Shown here in pieces: positions 7,607 through 15,207 of a DNA stretch of 22,787 bases. The stretch spans positions 709,799-732,585 of the forward strand of contig BFEA01000069.1 of NCBI GenBank assembly GCA_003427395.1. The letters run 5' to 3'. The notes below the pieces were generated by a model. The model was not told the DNA's origin, did not search any database, and saw only the letters and a list, made by a program, of their open reading frames with translations. Each line of letters starts with the position of its first letter. Within the stretch, counting starts at the first letter, position 1. Made by a program: the position numbers and the translations under genes. The stretch is from Chara braunii (taxonomy: Eukaryota; Streptophyta; Charophyceae; Charales; Characeae).

Positions 7607-9174
7607 TCCTTATGCCTGCTATCGAAGTTGCAGTTGAATCCCTCCTCCAGTGGTCGTGGGGTGAGGCGAGGTGGGCAGAAGATCCCATCTCGAACAGCAG
7701 GTAAAGGCATTCCCAGAGGCACCGACGAAGCCGTAGGCCATGGCGAAATTGGTGGGGGATGGCCATCTCCGATAGCAGGTAACAGCGTGGCAGCTGGTGA
7801 AGGCAAAGGCGCAGACTCATGTAAAAGGTTTCCTCCACTCTGCTGACGTGGATTCATTCCTCCTGTCGTTTCCCCTCCCGGCGGAGGTCCCCCCACAGGA
7901 GGTAATCCTCCCACCACCGGGATAGAAGAACCACGATCTTGCAGAGCCGGATTGTTCCCCACAGGCTGGTGTCCTCCCGGCAGAGGTCCCTCGGGCGAGG
8001 ACCCTCCCGGTGGAGGCCCCCCTATCGGCGGCAAGCCTCCTCCTACTGGTGCTGGAGGACCACCCGCCGCCCCCGGCGGACGTCCCCCCACCGGCGGCAG
8101 CCCTCCTACCGCTGAAGCAGATGAACCACCCGGATTGTTCCCCACAGGGTGATGTCCTCCCGGCGGAGGTCCCCCGGGCAAGGGCCCTCCCGGTGGAGGT
8201 CCTCCCACCGGCGGCAAGCCTCCTCTCGCTGGTGCTGAAGGACCACCACCCGCCCCCGGTGGACGTCCACCCTCCGGCGGCAGCCCTCCTGCCGCTAAAG
8301 CTGAAGAACCACCACCCACCACCTCCGAATATGATCGTCCTTGTGGCTTGCTCGCTTTGGGACAGTCCAATGCTCCACTATCATGACCGTACCATCTGCA
8401 GTCGCGGCACCATGGAGTTTCCTGTGTCACGACATCCACTTTATGCCATCCGTGTGGAGATCGGAATTTCAACGATTTCGATATCCTGGATTTCGTCGAT
8501 GGATGCATGTCATACCGTCGGTTCACCAATCTAGGCGCTGCTTTATTCTTTTCTGGGGGAAAATCTTTCAACACTTGACCGAACTCCTTGGACACCGCCG
8601 CCTTAAGATAGGGCATTGCCAAAAAAGGCACTCACAACACTCTAATCCAGAAAAAATTGTCTTGCGCTTGTTGCCGGATCGTCGCTTGTTCTGCCGGAGT
8701 GGCCCAAGGCCTGAACTGGACGTTGCATGGTTTACCGCCCACCACCACATTATCACATTTCTTCAGTGTATTGAGCAGCCAGTCTCGGAGCACGTGGTTT
8801 GGTGCCAAGTAGGAGATCATGTTAGCCCCTTCTGGTTTGATCCTACCATGATGACCACGGGCTGTGGCCAGATCCCAACCCGTCTCCATCACTCGCAACC
8901 ATTCTTCCTTCTCAACAAACGTCGCGTCAGCGCCGGCTCCCTGGAAAACCACCAGCACCCCATGCTGCCGCAAATAGCCAACCGTGACATCCGTCGCCAA
9001 GGGGTCCAAGTCCACCACCACCATATCCTCCTGGGCATCCCGATACGTATGAATGTATCGTGCCACCGTTTATTCGTTCTCCTCGCCAGTAAGAAAGCAG
9101 TTCTGGAGCATGCCATGCAGGTCTTCCGCTCTGCGGTCCACCTCCGCCGGAATTCCAGCAGAAGAGGATGCCAT
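7603..9174 (-). pseudogene. LINE ORF1, DUF4283-like RNA-binding protein with CCHC knuckle
   Basis: Best start is the ATG at 9174 (MASSSAGIPAEVDRR), giving a 523-codon frame to the TGA at 7603-7605. Two stops interrupt it in the same frame: TAA at 9070-9072 (codon 35) and TGA at 8632-8634 (codon 181). The first 270 residues resemble the plant LINE ORF1 plan: a DUF4283-like domain (DNFFWIRVL, then a Pro-containing stretch after the stop) followed by a zinc knuckle. The knuckle is CRDCRWYGHDSGALDC (8409-8362), spaced C-x2-C-x4-H-x6-C instead of the usual x4. Then come Pro/Gly repeats. The protein would coat the RNA and escort it in the RNP. The stops fit CAA-to-TAA and CGA-to-TGA changes. The long plus-strand frame over the same region is a shadow. 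Confidence 0.75.
7870..8313 (-). repeat. 183-bp coding minisatellite in LINE ORF1
   Basis: About 2.4 units of a 61-codon repeat. Units start near 8313, 8130 and 7947. Each has GGLPP.GG.PPG blocks and the first two end in PVGNNP. The predicted product is a disordered Pro/Gly-rich tail. Units differ at several codons, so the expansion is not brand new. Confidence 0.8.
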
Positions 9175-10122
9175 GATGTCCACAAGGACACACTCTTGAT
9201 CACCGAATCAGGCAAACCCCCAGTCCACTAAGTAGGCCCAACAGCGGTCAATCCTTTCTCAACAAACCAACGTCGACAAAAGTAATCTTGTCACAGTCCC
9301 AGAATGTCTTCGGCTATAATTCCCAACGAAGCCACGCGGACACGGGTGTCAACACCGATCCTATCGCAGTCATGAATTTTTCGTCAGCAGCAGCCATCAG
9401 CAAGTCAACGCAAGTACGGCTTCAATGGCAACATTCGGCGCTGACCAAAAAAAACATGGAACCTAAATTGATATGGCGGAATCGCACCTGTCCGCCAAGC
9501 CGTCAACCGCAACCCTCAACCATACCACCCATCTACAAAAGCATGAGGTCAACTCTCTCCACCTCGCCTTGACCACTCCCGCCTCGTCCTGTCTCTGTAC
9601 TTCAAACAACAGGACATAGGCGTCAAGCAACATGCACTTGGTGTGCCTCCACGTCATGCGTAGCAGCTGCAAAATTCAGCGCCGCCAGCATCTTCTGATT
9701 TCGATGAAGCCAAGTCAATATCTCACTCAAAACATCTTCAAGATCACTGCCTAATTACAGGACAGTTGAGACGTGAACTCACCGTTTTCCATATCGAAGC
9801 CAGGGGGTTGCCCCCTGACAAGTTCCATATATGGTATGTGTGGAGCGCTGACACCCTGCCCGTCAACCACCCCCACGTGTCACCATCCTTCCAAGGCTGA
9901 CTAGGATTCCCGGATTTCCCCGACCAAGGTGGGCAGAAACTGAGGCGTTTCACCGCCGTCGTGGAGGCTGTACCACGCGCCCGTGCGCCCTAACCCTCAC
10001 AGCTCTCCCGCGTTCCTACCCGTAGCAAATTTTGGCAAGCCAAGCTAATGCACATCAACCTCGCCGAGCGATCCTCCGCTACGCAGCGCCCCTTGAAAAT
10101 TCTCTATAAAAGCTCAGTTGGT
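9175..10122 (-). other. LINE 5' UTR
   Basis: About 950 bp between the inferred 5' end and the ORF1 ATG. No convincing coding frame. An internal promoter is expected in a LINE 5' UTR, but no clear element was recognised. A TATAAAAG on the opposite strand at about 10105-10112 lies at the boundary and may belong to the target locus. Confidence 0.5.
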
Positions 10123-10138
10123 ATATCTCTCGACTCTT
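10123..10138. repeat. LINE target-site duplication, 5' side
   Basis: ATATCTCTCGACTCTT, one mismatch to 1950-1965. The bases just before it (GCTCAGTTGGT at 10112-10122) resemble a tRNA D-arm/A-box. Confidence 0.7.
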
Positions 10139-10172
10139 GATTCGCAATTCCAAACTTCTGCCTTCATAATCG

Positions 10173-10184
10173 GTAATCCTTAAA

Positions 10185-10215
<31 letters not shown>

Positions 10216-10228
10216 GTAATCCTTAAAT
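10173..10228 (-). mobile_element. Bare poly(A) insertion with 13-bp target duplication
   Basis: GTAATCCTTAAAT occurs at 10173-10185 and again at 10216-10228. Between them is only C plus 29 T (10186-10215), that is, A29 plus one G on the minus strand. This is the footprint of a retrotransposition event in which only the poly(A) tail was copied, an extreme 5' truncation. It is only 35 bp beyond the LINE's right-hand target duplication. Confidence 0.85.
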
Positions 10229-10396
10229 TGATAATTACAATAGTATGTTTCTGATTTGGGAAAATTTGCAAAATGCCCCTACATTTTTCGTTTATTTGCG
10301 ATTTGCCCTCGGACTGTCGATGTTTCCTGATTTGCCCCCCTGACAACGACTCAAGTTTCCAGAAAACCCCTGGCGTCACTTCGGCCTGACATATGT

Positions 10397-10524
10397 CCAA
10401 TATGCTCCTACCGGTACCGCCGCCATATTTCCAGTATGCCCCTACCTGTTGGCCGTTTGAGGACCTGCAGTAGAATTTTCCATATGCCCCTACCGATACC
10501 ATGCATCTTTTCAGTATGCCCCCA
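10397..10524. repeat. Subterminal repeats of the Mutator-like element
   Basis: Four variants of a CCAGTATGCCCCTACC-type motif at 10397-10412, 10431-10446, 10480-10494 and 10512-10524. They resemble the TIR-internal AAATGCCCCTACA at 10271-10283. Such clusters often bind transposase; here that is inference. Confidence 0.6.
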
Positions 10525-10597
10525 TGGTCTTTGTTGGATGCGGCCGTTCCCCTGACCCTGGGATGGGAGCTACCCGGGTATATCAGAAATTTGCCCA

Positions 10598-10641
10598 TGT
10601 TGTCATCTTTCTGCTGCGCTTTCCATTGTTTTGCACGAGTA

Positions 10642-10686
<45 letters not shown>

Positions 10687-10732
10687 GNTGTTGTCATCTT
10701 TCTGCTGCGCTTTCCATTGTTTTGCACGAGTA

Positions 10733-10804
<72 letters not shown>
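10598..10804 (+). repeat. Duplicated (GT)n(GA)n microsatellite around a single N
   Basis: The stretch TTGTCATCTTTCTGCTGCGC...CACGAGTAT plus (GT)n(GA)n appears twice, directly before and directly after one N at 10688. This looks like two overlapping contig ends joined without merging, rather than biology. Confidence 0.7.
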
Positions 10805-10805
<1 letters not shown>

Positions 10806-11253
10806 CATGGAAGAAGGGGTGGAGCACAGACCTTCGTGAACAAACTCCAAGGATGTCGAAGTCGAGGATGTGGAAGTCGGTGTGTCGCAGCAGAAGGCGA
10901 ACGAACTCCAAGGCGGTGGATTGCACGTGCAAGGGTGACGCAGAGTGCAGCGTTGCTTTTTTGGCGGCGAAGTGAAAAAGTACGGAGTTCAAATTCAAAT
11001 TTTTGGCACCTCCCTGTTCAATGACATCTCACAAAGATGCATGCCCCGCAGGAGGGCAAATCGGACAGGCACCACGGGAAATGGGACCGCAGGTCCGGTA
11101 CGGGCATTCCGAAAAGTTGGGCCCCTCACTGATAGGGGCCTGCACGAAAGTTCAGAGGCCCCAGGGGCAAATCAGGAAAAATCGGTCGTCCGAGGGCAAA
11201 TCGCAAATAAACGGAAAATTCAGGGTCATTTTGCAAATTTTCCCTTCTGATTT

Positions 11254-11639
11254 TGGACTGTGAAGTGTACTAGTATCTTTTTCGCACTGGTTGTGGAGAG
11301 ACTCGCTTGGATTGGGTACTGTTTTTTTTTCTCTAGCTTTCCCCTCCATGTTGGGGTTGCATAGGTAGGGGTGAGTTAACAGGAGGGAACGACACATCTT
11401 GCTTGCGATGGGGCTAGCTGGTAGGATGGGATTAGGGCACAGCAGCAACGGAGATGGTGGCTCCGTTGTAACGAGTCTTGCCGGAGTAGGGTTAAGGGGG
11501 AGTGCTTAGGTGGTTTAGGTGGGTCAAGCATGTCCAGTGCGAGAAGGGAGCTAGACAACTTGAAGCCATGGCTGTGGTGGTGTTGAGCGGATCGTCTGAC
11601 AACGGGCTAATACTGTCATATCCACGGGTTCACGGCTGG
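11254..11639. other. Unassigned DNA
   Basis: No gene or known repeat recognised between the Mutator-like element and the GCTGGCCGG repeats. Confidence 0.35.
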
Positions 11640-12056
11640 CTGATGCGAGAACAACGCTGGCCGGAGCTGGGGTTTGGTTACGCTGCCCTGTAACCTGAGT
11701 GAAGCGGGGGGTCGAGGCCTGGTAGAGAGATCTGGGGAATTGTCGAGGGTGGAAGGCATTCCAGTGCCTAACCGTGAGTTGTTGCTCGGATGACACTGGC
11801 CGGAGTTGGGCCGGGTCGCGCTGCCCTGTAACTCAGCGGTTGGGGATGTGAGGCCTGGTAGAGCTTGGCATCTAGGATGAAGGGGTTGAGGCAGTTGTAG
11901 GATGGTCTGCTGAATAGCACTGGAGTAATGTGGTTTTGTTTATGTCGGCTCCCGAATAATCTTAGCTGATTTTTACTCTTTTATAAGCAAGTCTGCTGCT
12001 CTCGGTTGCTCCCGGTGGTTTTAAGAATGCTTTGAGATTNTTGGGGCTCCTAGCAA

Positions 12057-12100
<44 letters not shown>

Positions 12101-12565
12101 TGTAGGCTGTTCTGATGCTGTTATGCTCGTGGATCTGCGGTTGTCCGATGCCAGAACTACGCTGGCCGGTGCTGGGGTGTTGCCCTGTAACCTGTTGATA
12201 GCAGGAGCATGAGGCCTGGTAGAGAGATCTGGGGATGCTTTGGGGTGGGCATTTTAAGGGACAACCAAGGGTTACTGTTGGAACGACGCTGGCCGGAGCT
12301 GGGGTGAGTCGTGCCACCTTGTAGCCTAGCAGGGTGGGGGGGTGAGGCCTGGAAGAGCCCGCCAGTGAATAAAACAGTATTGGAGGGTCGTAGAGGGTTT
12401 TGTTTGGGGTCCCTGGGGGCTTTGAGTATTTTGAAGACTTGTGTGGTGCTCCGTATGTGGCTATCAGGATTCTTCAAGACTGTGAAGGTTTTTAGTGGCC
12501 CAAAGCTATATTGATGCTCTAGCTGTCCAACGCCAGAACATTGTTGGCCGGAGCTGGGGCGTTGT
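11640..12565 (+). repeat. Five copies of an unrecognised GCTGGCCGGAGCTGGGG repeat
   Basis: Units of about 80-100 bp contain GCTGGCCGGAGCTGGGG, then TGCCCTGTAACCTG, then GAGGCCTGGTAGAGAGATCT. Cores start near 11656, 11794, 12161, 12288 and 12543 (the last truncated). Spacings are 138, 367, 127 and 255 bp, suggesting a base period near 130 bp. A 37-nt poly(A) (12059-12095) splits the array, and a single N lies at 12040. No coding potential or known family recognised. Confidence 0.75.
12059..12095 (+). repeat. Poly(A) tract, 37 nt
   Basis: Lies inside the GCTGGCCGG repeat array. The preceding bases do not match the hairpin family and no flanking duplication was found. Confidence 0.9.
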
Positions 12566-12670
12566 CCAAGCTTAGGTAGTCTTATATTCTCAGCTATTCT
12601 TAGCTGAAGCCGGGTAATGGCCCCAGTATCTCAAGTGTTTTGCATACGTTTCCTAATATGTTTTCTGATG

Positions 12671-12753
12671 GGATGCTGTGCCCAGTTCCCAGCACGTGCT
12701 GCTCTCCACGAATAGATTGGAGCATTGTTAAAAAAAAAAAAAAAAAAAAAAAA
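12671..12753 (+). mobile_element. SINE-like hairpin repeat with poly(A), copy 4
   Basis: Hairpin 1 at 12675-12693 (GCTGTG-CCCAGTT-CCCAGC, one mismatched pair). Hairpin 2 follows at 12701-12723, around CCACGAATAGAT. The unit ends in a 24-nt poly(A) at 12730-12753. Same order as copy 3, over 11 kb away. Confidence 0.7.
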
Positions 12754-12773
12754 GGTTAGGATTTCCAGGAAGG

Positions 12774-13403
12774 GAAAGAATCATGGCTACGATCCGGACG
12801 TCCGGACCGCCGTCCAGACGGTCTGGATTTAGTCCGGACTCCAGATGTCCAGTCTGGAAGGTCCGAATCTGCCAAATTTCGAGGGGACAAAAAAAGAAAA
12901 ACCCGTCTGGGACCCTTCCCCATTGAAGAGCCAAGCGCCCAAAATTGTTTTGGGTTTTTTTCAGGCCCGTTTATGCTTTTTTTGGGAGTCCGGACATGCT
13001 CTCTCTCTATAATAATTTATTACACAGCCCCAATTTTTAAATTATTAATCATGCATTACCTTTTATTAGTTTTTGAAGTCTTTTTTTAAGCTTTTTAATA
13101 GTTGAAATAGTTTTTGACTTTTAACTCAAGTTTGGTTAGGAATTCTGACATGACTCTGAGGCAAAGGTGGTTTGCATTGTTATTCTGCATAACATACTTT
13201 TTTTTCAGATATTTTTATTTTTATTTTTTTTTATTGGTCCGAACATTTCCAGAGCTGTCCAGACATCCGGACCGTCTGGATCCTCCCATGTCCGGAGGTC
13301 CGGAAGTGTCCCGAATTCCGGACGTCCGGAAACTACCGGACACGGGTCCGGTTCCATGTCCGGAAATGTCCGGGTCCGGGTCCGGCGTAGCCATGGAAAG
13401 AAT
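12774..13403. mobile_element. Non-autonomous hAT element with 8-bp TSD
   Basis: GAAAGAAT at 12774-12781 is repeated at 13396-13403. The 614-bp unit between (12782-13395) starts CATGGCTACG and ends CGTAGCCATG, a perfect 10-bp TIR. The 8-bp duplication and short TIR are typical of the hAT superfamily. Both ends are packed with TCCGGA-type palindromes, likely subterminal transposase sites, while the middle is AT-rich. No transposase is encoded. Confidence 0.88.
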
Positions 13404-13952
13404 TGCTATTTCGGGTCGGGAAGGAGGGGCAAGAGGGAGGTCGTAGGAAGGGAGGTTGCTTGGGTTGGGTTGTGAAGTGGGTAAGGGGCAGGAGTTGGGG
13501 GGAGGGGTAAAGAGAAGGTTGGGGTCAAGGGTCTCCTAATACGGGGCAGGGGGAATGGAAGTTAAAGAGCTTGTTCGGAAAGCGAGAGGGGCTAAGGATG
13601 CAAACAAGGGTGGGCCAGAGACGGGCAAGGGCCGTAAGATTGGGGAGAAGTGAAGGGATCGGGTGGAGGCGGTGTATCTAGAGTATGGTGAGAGGTGGGA
13701 GAGAGTAGAATTGGGACGGGGAAAACAAGTAGGGGAAGGAAAGGCCGGGAGGAAAGATCTGAGTTTGACGAAGAAATCCCGAAAGCCAAAGTACTAGGGC
13801 TACTAGTATTTTTTGAAAGGGAGATGAAACTAGTCGTGCTTCCATCTCAATTGCGAGGCCGAAGGGATGATTACTTCAAGTTCTCACCGAAAACAAAATG
13901 TCATTGAAGAACTTGGGGCGCCTATGAAAACTCAGGTCTCTTCGAAAACAAA
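13404..13952. other. Unassigned DNA with strong purine strand bias
   Basis: From 13404 to about 13765 the plus strand is very rich in G and A. Minus-strand open frames here are only Pro/Ser-rich low complexity. No element recognised. Confidence 0.4.
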
Positions 13953-14074
13953 GGGCCTTGCTGCACTACTCTCCAAATGTGCAAAATGAGACTGAATCCA
14001 CCTCTAGAATATGGAAAGATACATTGTCATCTTTTTGGTCTTTTGTGCATGTGGAGAGTAGTGCAGCCAGGCCC
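13953..14074. mobile_element. GGGCC-type MITE, 122 bp, copy A
   Basis: Terminal inverted repeats of about 30 bp: GGGCCTTGCTGCACTACTC at the left and GAGTAGTGCAGCCAGGCCC at the right, extending to TGTGCA on both sides. Flanked by AAA, compatible with a 3-bp target duplication. TIR start and 3-bp duplication suggest a PIF/Harbinger (Tourist-like) MITE, but the target triplet is not the usual TWA. Confidence 0.8.
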
Positions 14075-14097
14075 AAAATGAACAACTTGAGGAACTT

Positions 14098-14116
14098 GCT
14101 GGGCCCAGTTCCCAGC
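14098..14116 (+). mobile_element. Hairpin-1 copy
   Basis: GCTGGG-CCCAGTT-CCCAGC, followed by a (TTTTA)n run instead of poly(A). The innermost stem pair is G-C where most copies have A-T. Confidence 0.65.
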
Positions 14117-14209
14117 ATTTTATTTTATTTTATTTTATTGGTTGTTGAAAAAGGCCCATATGCAAGGCCTCTATCTTGGTGGTGGTAAGAGAACCACCCG
14201 GATTGAGGT

Positions 14210-14280
14210 CTTGCCTGGCGGGCCGCTCCATCTATTGGTGGGGAGCATCACCTGCTGGAAACCGGGTCCAGCATCCCTCA
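14210..14280 (-). mobile_element. SINE-like hairpin repeat, minus strand
   Basis: On the minus strand: hairpin 1 at 14272-14254 (GCTGGA-CCCGGTT-TCCAGC) followed by hairpin 2 at 14246-14225 (GCTCC...GGAGC), in the same order and spacing as the plus-strand copies. No poly(A) remains downstream. Confidence 0.7.
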
Positions 14281-14323
14281 GAACCTCTTTATAACCAGTA
14301 CAACAAGAGACGTGGCGCCATTT

Positions 14324-14346
14324 GTGCTGGAAACCGAGTCCAGCGT
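14324..14346 (-). mobile_element. Hairpin-1 copy, minus strand
   Basis: On the minus strand: GCTGGA-CTCGGTT-TCCAGC at 14344-14326, preceded by GAC as in the other copies. Confidence 0.6.
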
Positions 14347-14399
14347 CTCATATCCCACAGTCCGCTTCCAGGCCTATCAGCAGGGGTATCGGGGGGGGG

Positions 14400-14538
14400 G
14401 GACACTGCTCCCCACAAATAGATTGGAGCCTTGCTTTGAAGGGGAATAAGAAACTAATTAAAAAAAAAATGCTGCAATGCTATCTTCGTAAAGAGCCACA
14501 CGAAGATGAAAAGCTGTAACTTGGGTTAAACCCTGTAC

Positions 14539-14578
<40 letters not shown>
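14400..14578 (+). mobile_element. Hairpin-2 copy, second hairpin and 39-nt poly(A)
   Basis: Hairpin 2 at 14407-14429 (GCTCC...GGAGC around CCACAAATAGATT). An A-rich run follows, then a perfect 8-bp hairpin at 14482-14489/14500-14507 (ATCTTCGT / ACGAAGAT), then poly(A) at 14540-14578. Whether these belong to one element or to stacked insertions cannot be decided. Confidence 0.5.
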
Positions 14579-14582
<4 letters not shown>

Positions 14583-14602
14583 CTTTGGCGGTGGTGGGCC
14601 CC

Positions 14603-14621
14603 ACTGGACCCGGTTTCCAGC
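14603..14621 (+). mobile_element. Hairpin-1 copy after poly(A)
   Basis: ACTGGA-CCCGGTT-TCCAGC with the outermost pair lost. It lies 24 nt after the poly(A) tract, the same arrangement as the copy after 895. Confidence 0.55.
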
Positions 14622-14839
14622 AAAGACAGAAGCTGGGTTTTTTTACCCCAGTAATCGGAGGGATTCCAGTCCTCCTTCTGCTATTACGTATGTGATAAAC
14701 TGGCCGTTTGTTAAAAAATAAATATTAAATAAATAAATAAAATGCTAATGTGAATATGCCCTAAGGAACGTCTTTGAACTACGGGATCAAAAAGATTCTC
14801 GTCTTTCTTTTTTCTTTTTTGTTTTCTTTTTTTTTCTAT

Positions 14840-14961
14840 GGGCCTCGCTGCACTACTCTCCAAATGTGCAAAATGAGACGGAATCCACTGCTAGAACACA
14901 GAAAGATACATTGCCATATTTTTTGTCTTTTGTGCACGTGGAGGGTAGTGCAGCGAGGCCC
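14840..14961. mobile_element. GGGCC-type MITE, 122 bp, copy B
   Basis: Same length and sequence family as copy A: GGGCCTCGCTGCACTACTC at the left, GTAGTGCAGCGAGGCCC at the right. Flanking triplets TAT and TAC differ by one base. Confidence 0.8.
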
Positions 14962-15034
14962 TACGGCTCTCAAGATCTTATAGACAGGGGTAGTGCAGCG
15001 AGGCCCTACGGCTCTCAAGATCTTATAGACAGGG
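14945..15034 (+). repeat. 45-bp tandem duplication over the MITE end
   Basis: 14945-14989 and 14990-15034 are identical: the last 17 bp of MITE copy B plus 28 bp of flank ending GACAGGG. Perfect identity indicates a recent event, or an assembly slip. Confidence 0.9.
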
Positions 15035-15207
15035 AATGTGATCTCAGAGGAGAATCGGAATATTCTTTCCACCTTTCTTCACAAGCAAAGAAAAAAAAAA
15101 GAAAGGAAAAAAATCATCTTTCCCACTTCATGACCATCCCCTTGCGTTCGAGAACGATACAGAGAAGATACAGAGAAGATCAGTGCATGGGGAAAAGACA
15201 TGCCTGA
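15035..15207. other. Unassigned DNA
   Basis: A-rich sequence with a short repeated GATACAGAGAA at about 15157-15178. No gene seen. Confidence 0.35.

Larger units (their letters stand above)
1966..10122 (-). mobile_element. L1-type LINE retrotransposon, about 8.2 kb, decayed
   Basis: A non-LTR retrotransposon on the minus strand. In transcript order: 5' UTR (10122-9175), ORF1 (9174-7603), an intact middle ORF (7606-6641), ORF2 with endonuclease, reverse transcriptase and C-terminal zinc domain (6640-2567), 3' UTR (2566-1983), and poly(A) seen as T at 1964-1982. A 15-16-bp imperfect direct repeat flanks the unit, which supports a full-length insertion by target-primed reverse transcription. 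In ORF1 and ORF2 there are at least five in-frame stops and three frameshifts, so this copy is not functional. The RT-associated zinc domain and DUF4283-like ORF1 point to the plant L1 lineage. The exact 5' end could lie anywhere in 10111-10122. Confidence 0.85.
10249..11253. mobile_element. Non-autonomous Mutator-like element with 9-bp TSD
   Basis: A perfect 9-bp direct repeat TTCTGATTT at 10249-10257 and 11245-11253 flanks a 987-bp unit (10258-11244). The ends are long terminal inverted repeats beginning GGGAAAATTTGCAAAATG. Similarity runs about 90 bp inward on each side, including TTTATTTGCGATTTGCCCTC and CCTGATTTGCCCC. A 9-bp duplication and long TIRs are the marks of the Mutator superfamily. 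No transposase is encoded. Inside are degenerate subterminal repeats, a GT/GA microsatellite and GC-rich sequence of unknown origin (10805-10990), possibly captured. Confidence 0.85.

Noticed and set aside
7035-7838. Alternative minus-strand frame of 267 codons over the ORF1/middle ORF junction
   Set aside because: It is Ser/Thr/Arg-rich shadow sequence in a third frame with no motif and crosses two better-supported ORFs.
8341-9231. Long plus-strand open frame (296 codons)
   Set aside because: It lies antisense to LINE ORF1, has no recognisable domain, and the minus-strand frame carries the DUF4283-like and zinc-knuckle signals.
10104-10160. tRNA gene at TATAAAAGCTCAGTTGG
   Set aside because: Only the D-arm resembles a tRNA; the anticodon stem does not pair and no T-arm or acceptor is found.
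10164-10850. Minus-strand frame of 228 codons with runs of Lys, Thr-His and Leu-Ser
   Set aside because: It translates a poly(A) insert and a GT/GA microsatellite across an N.
11640-12565. CRISPR-like array
   Set aside because: Units are long, degenerate and unevenly spaced, and the setting is a eukaryotic transposon region.
13592-13789. Pro/Ser-rich minus-strand frame
   Set aside because: It comes from the purine-biased stretch and looks like low-complexity sequence.
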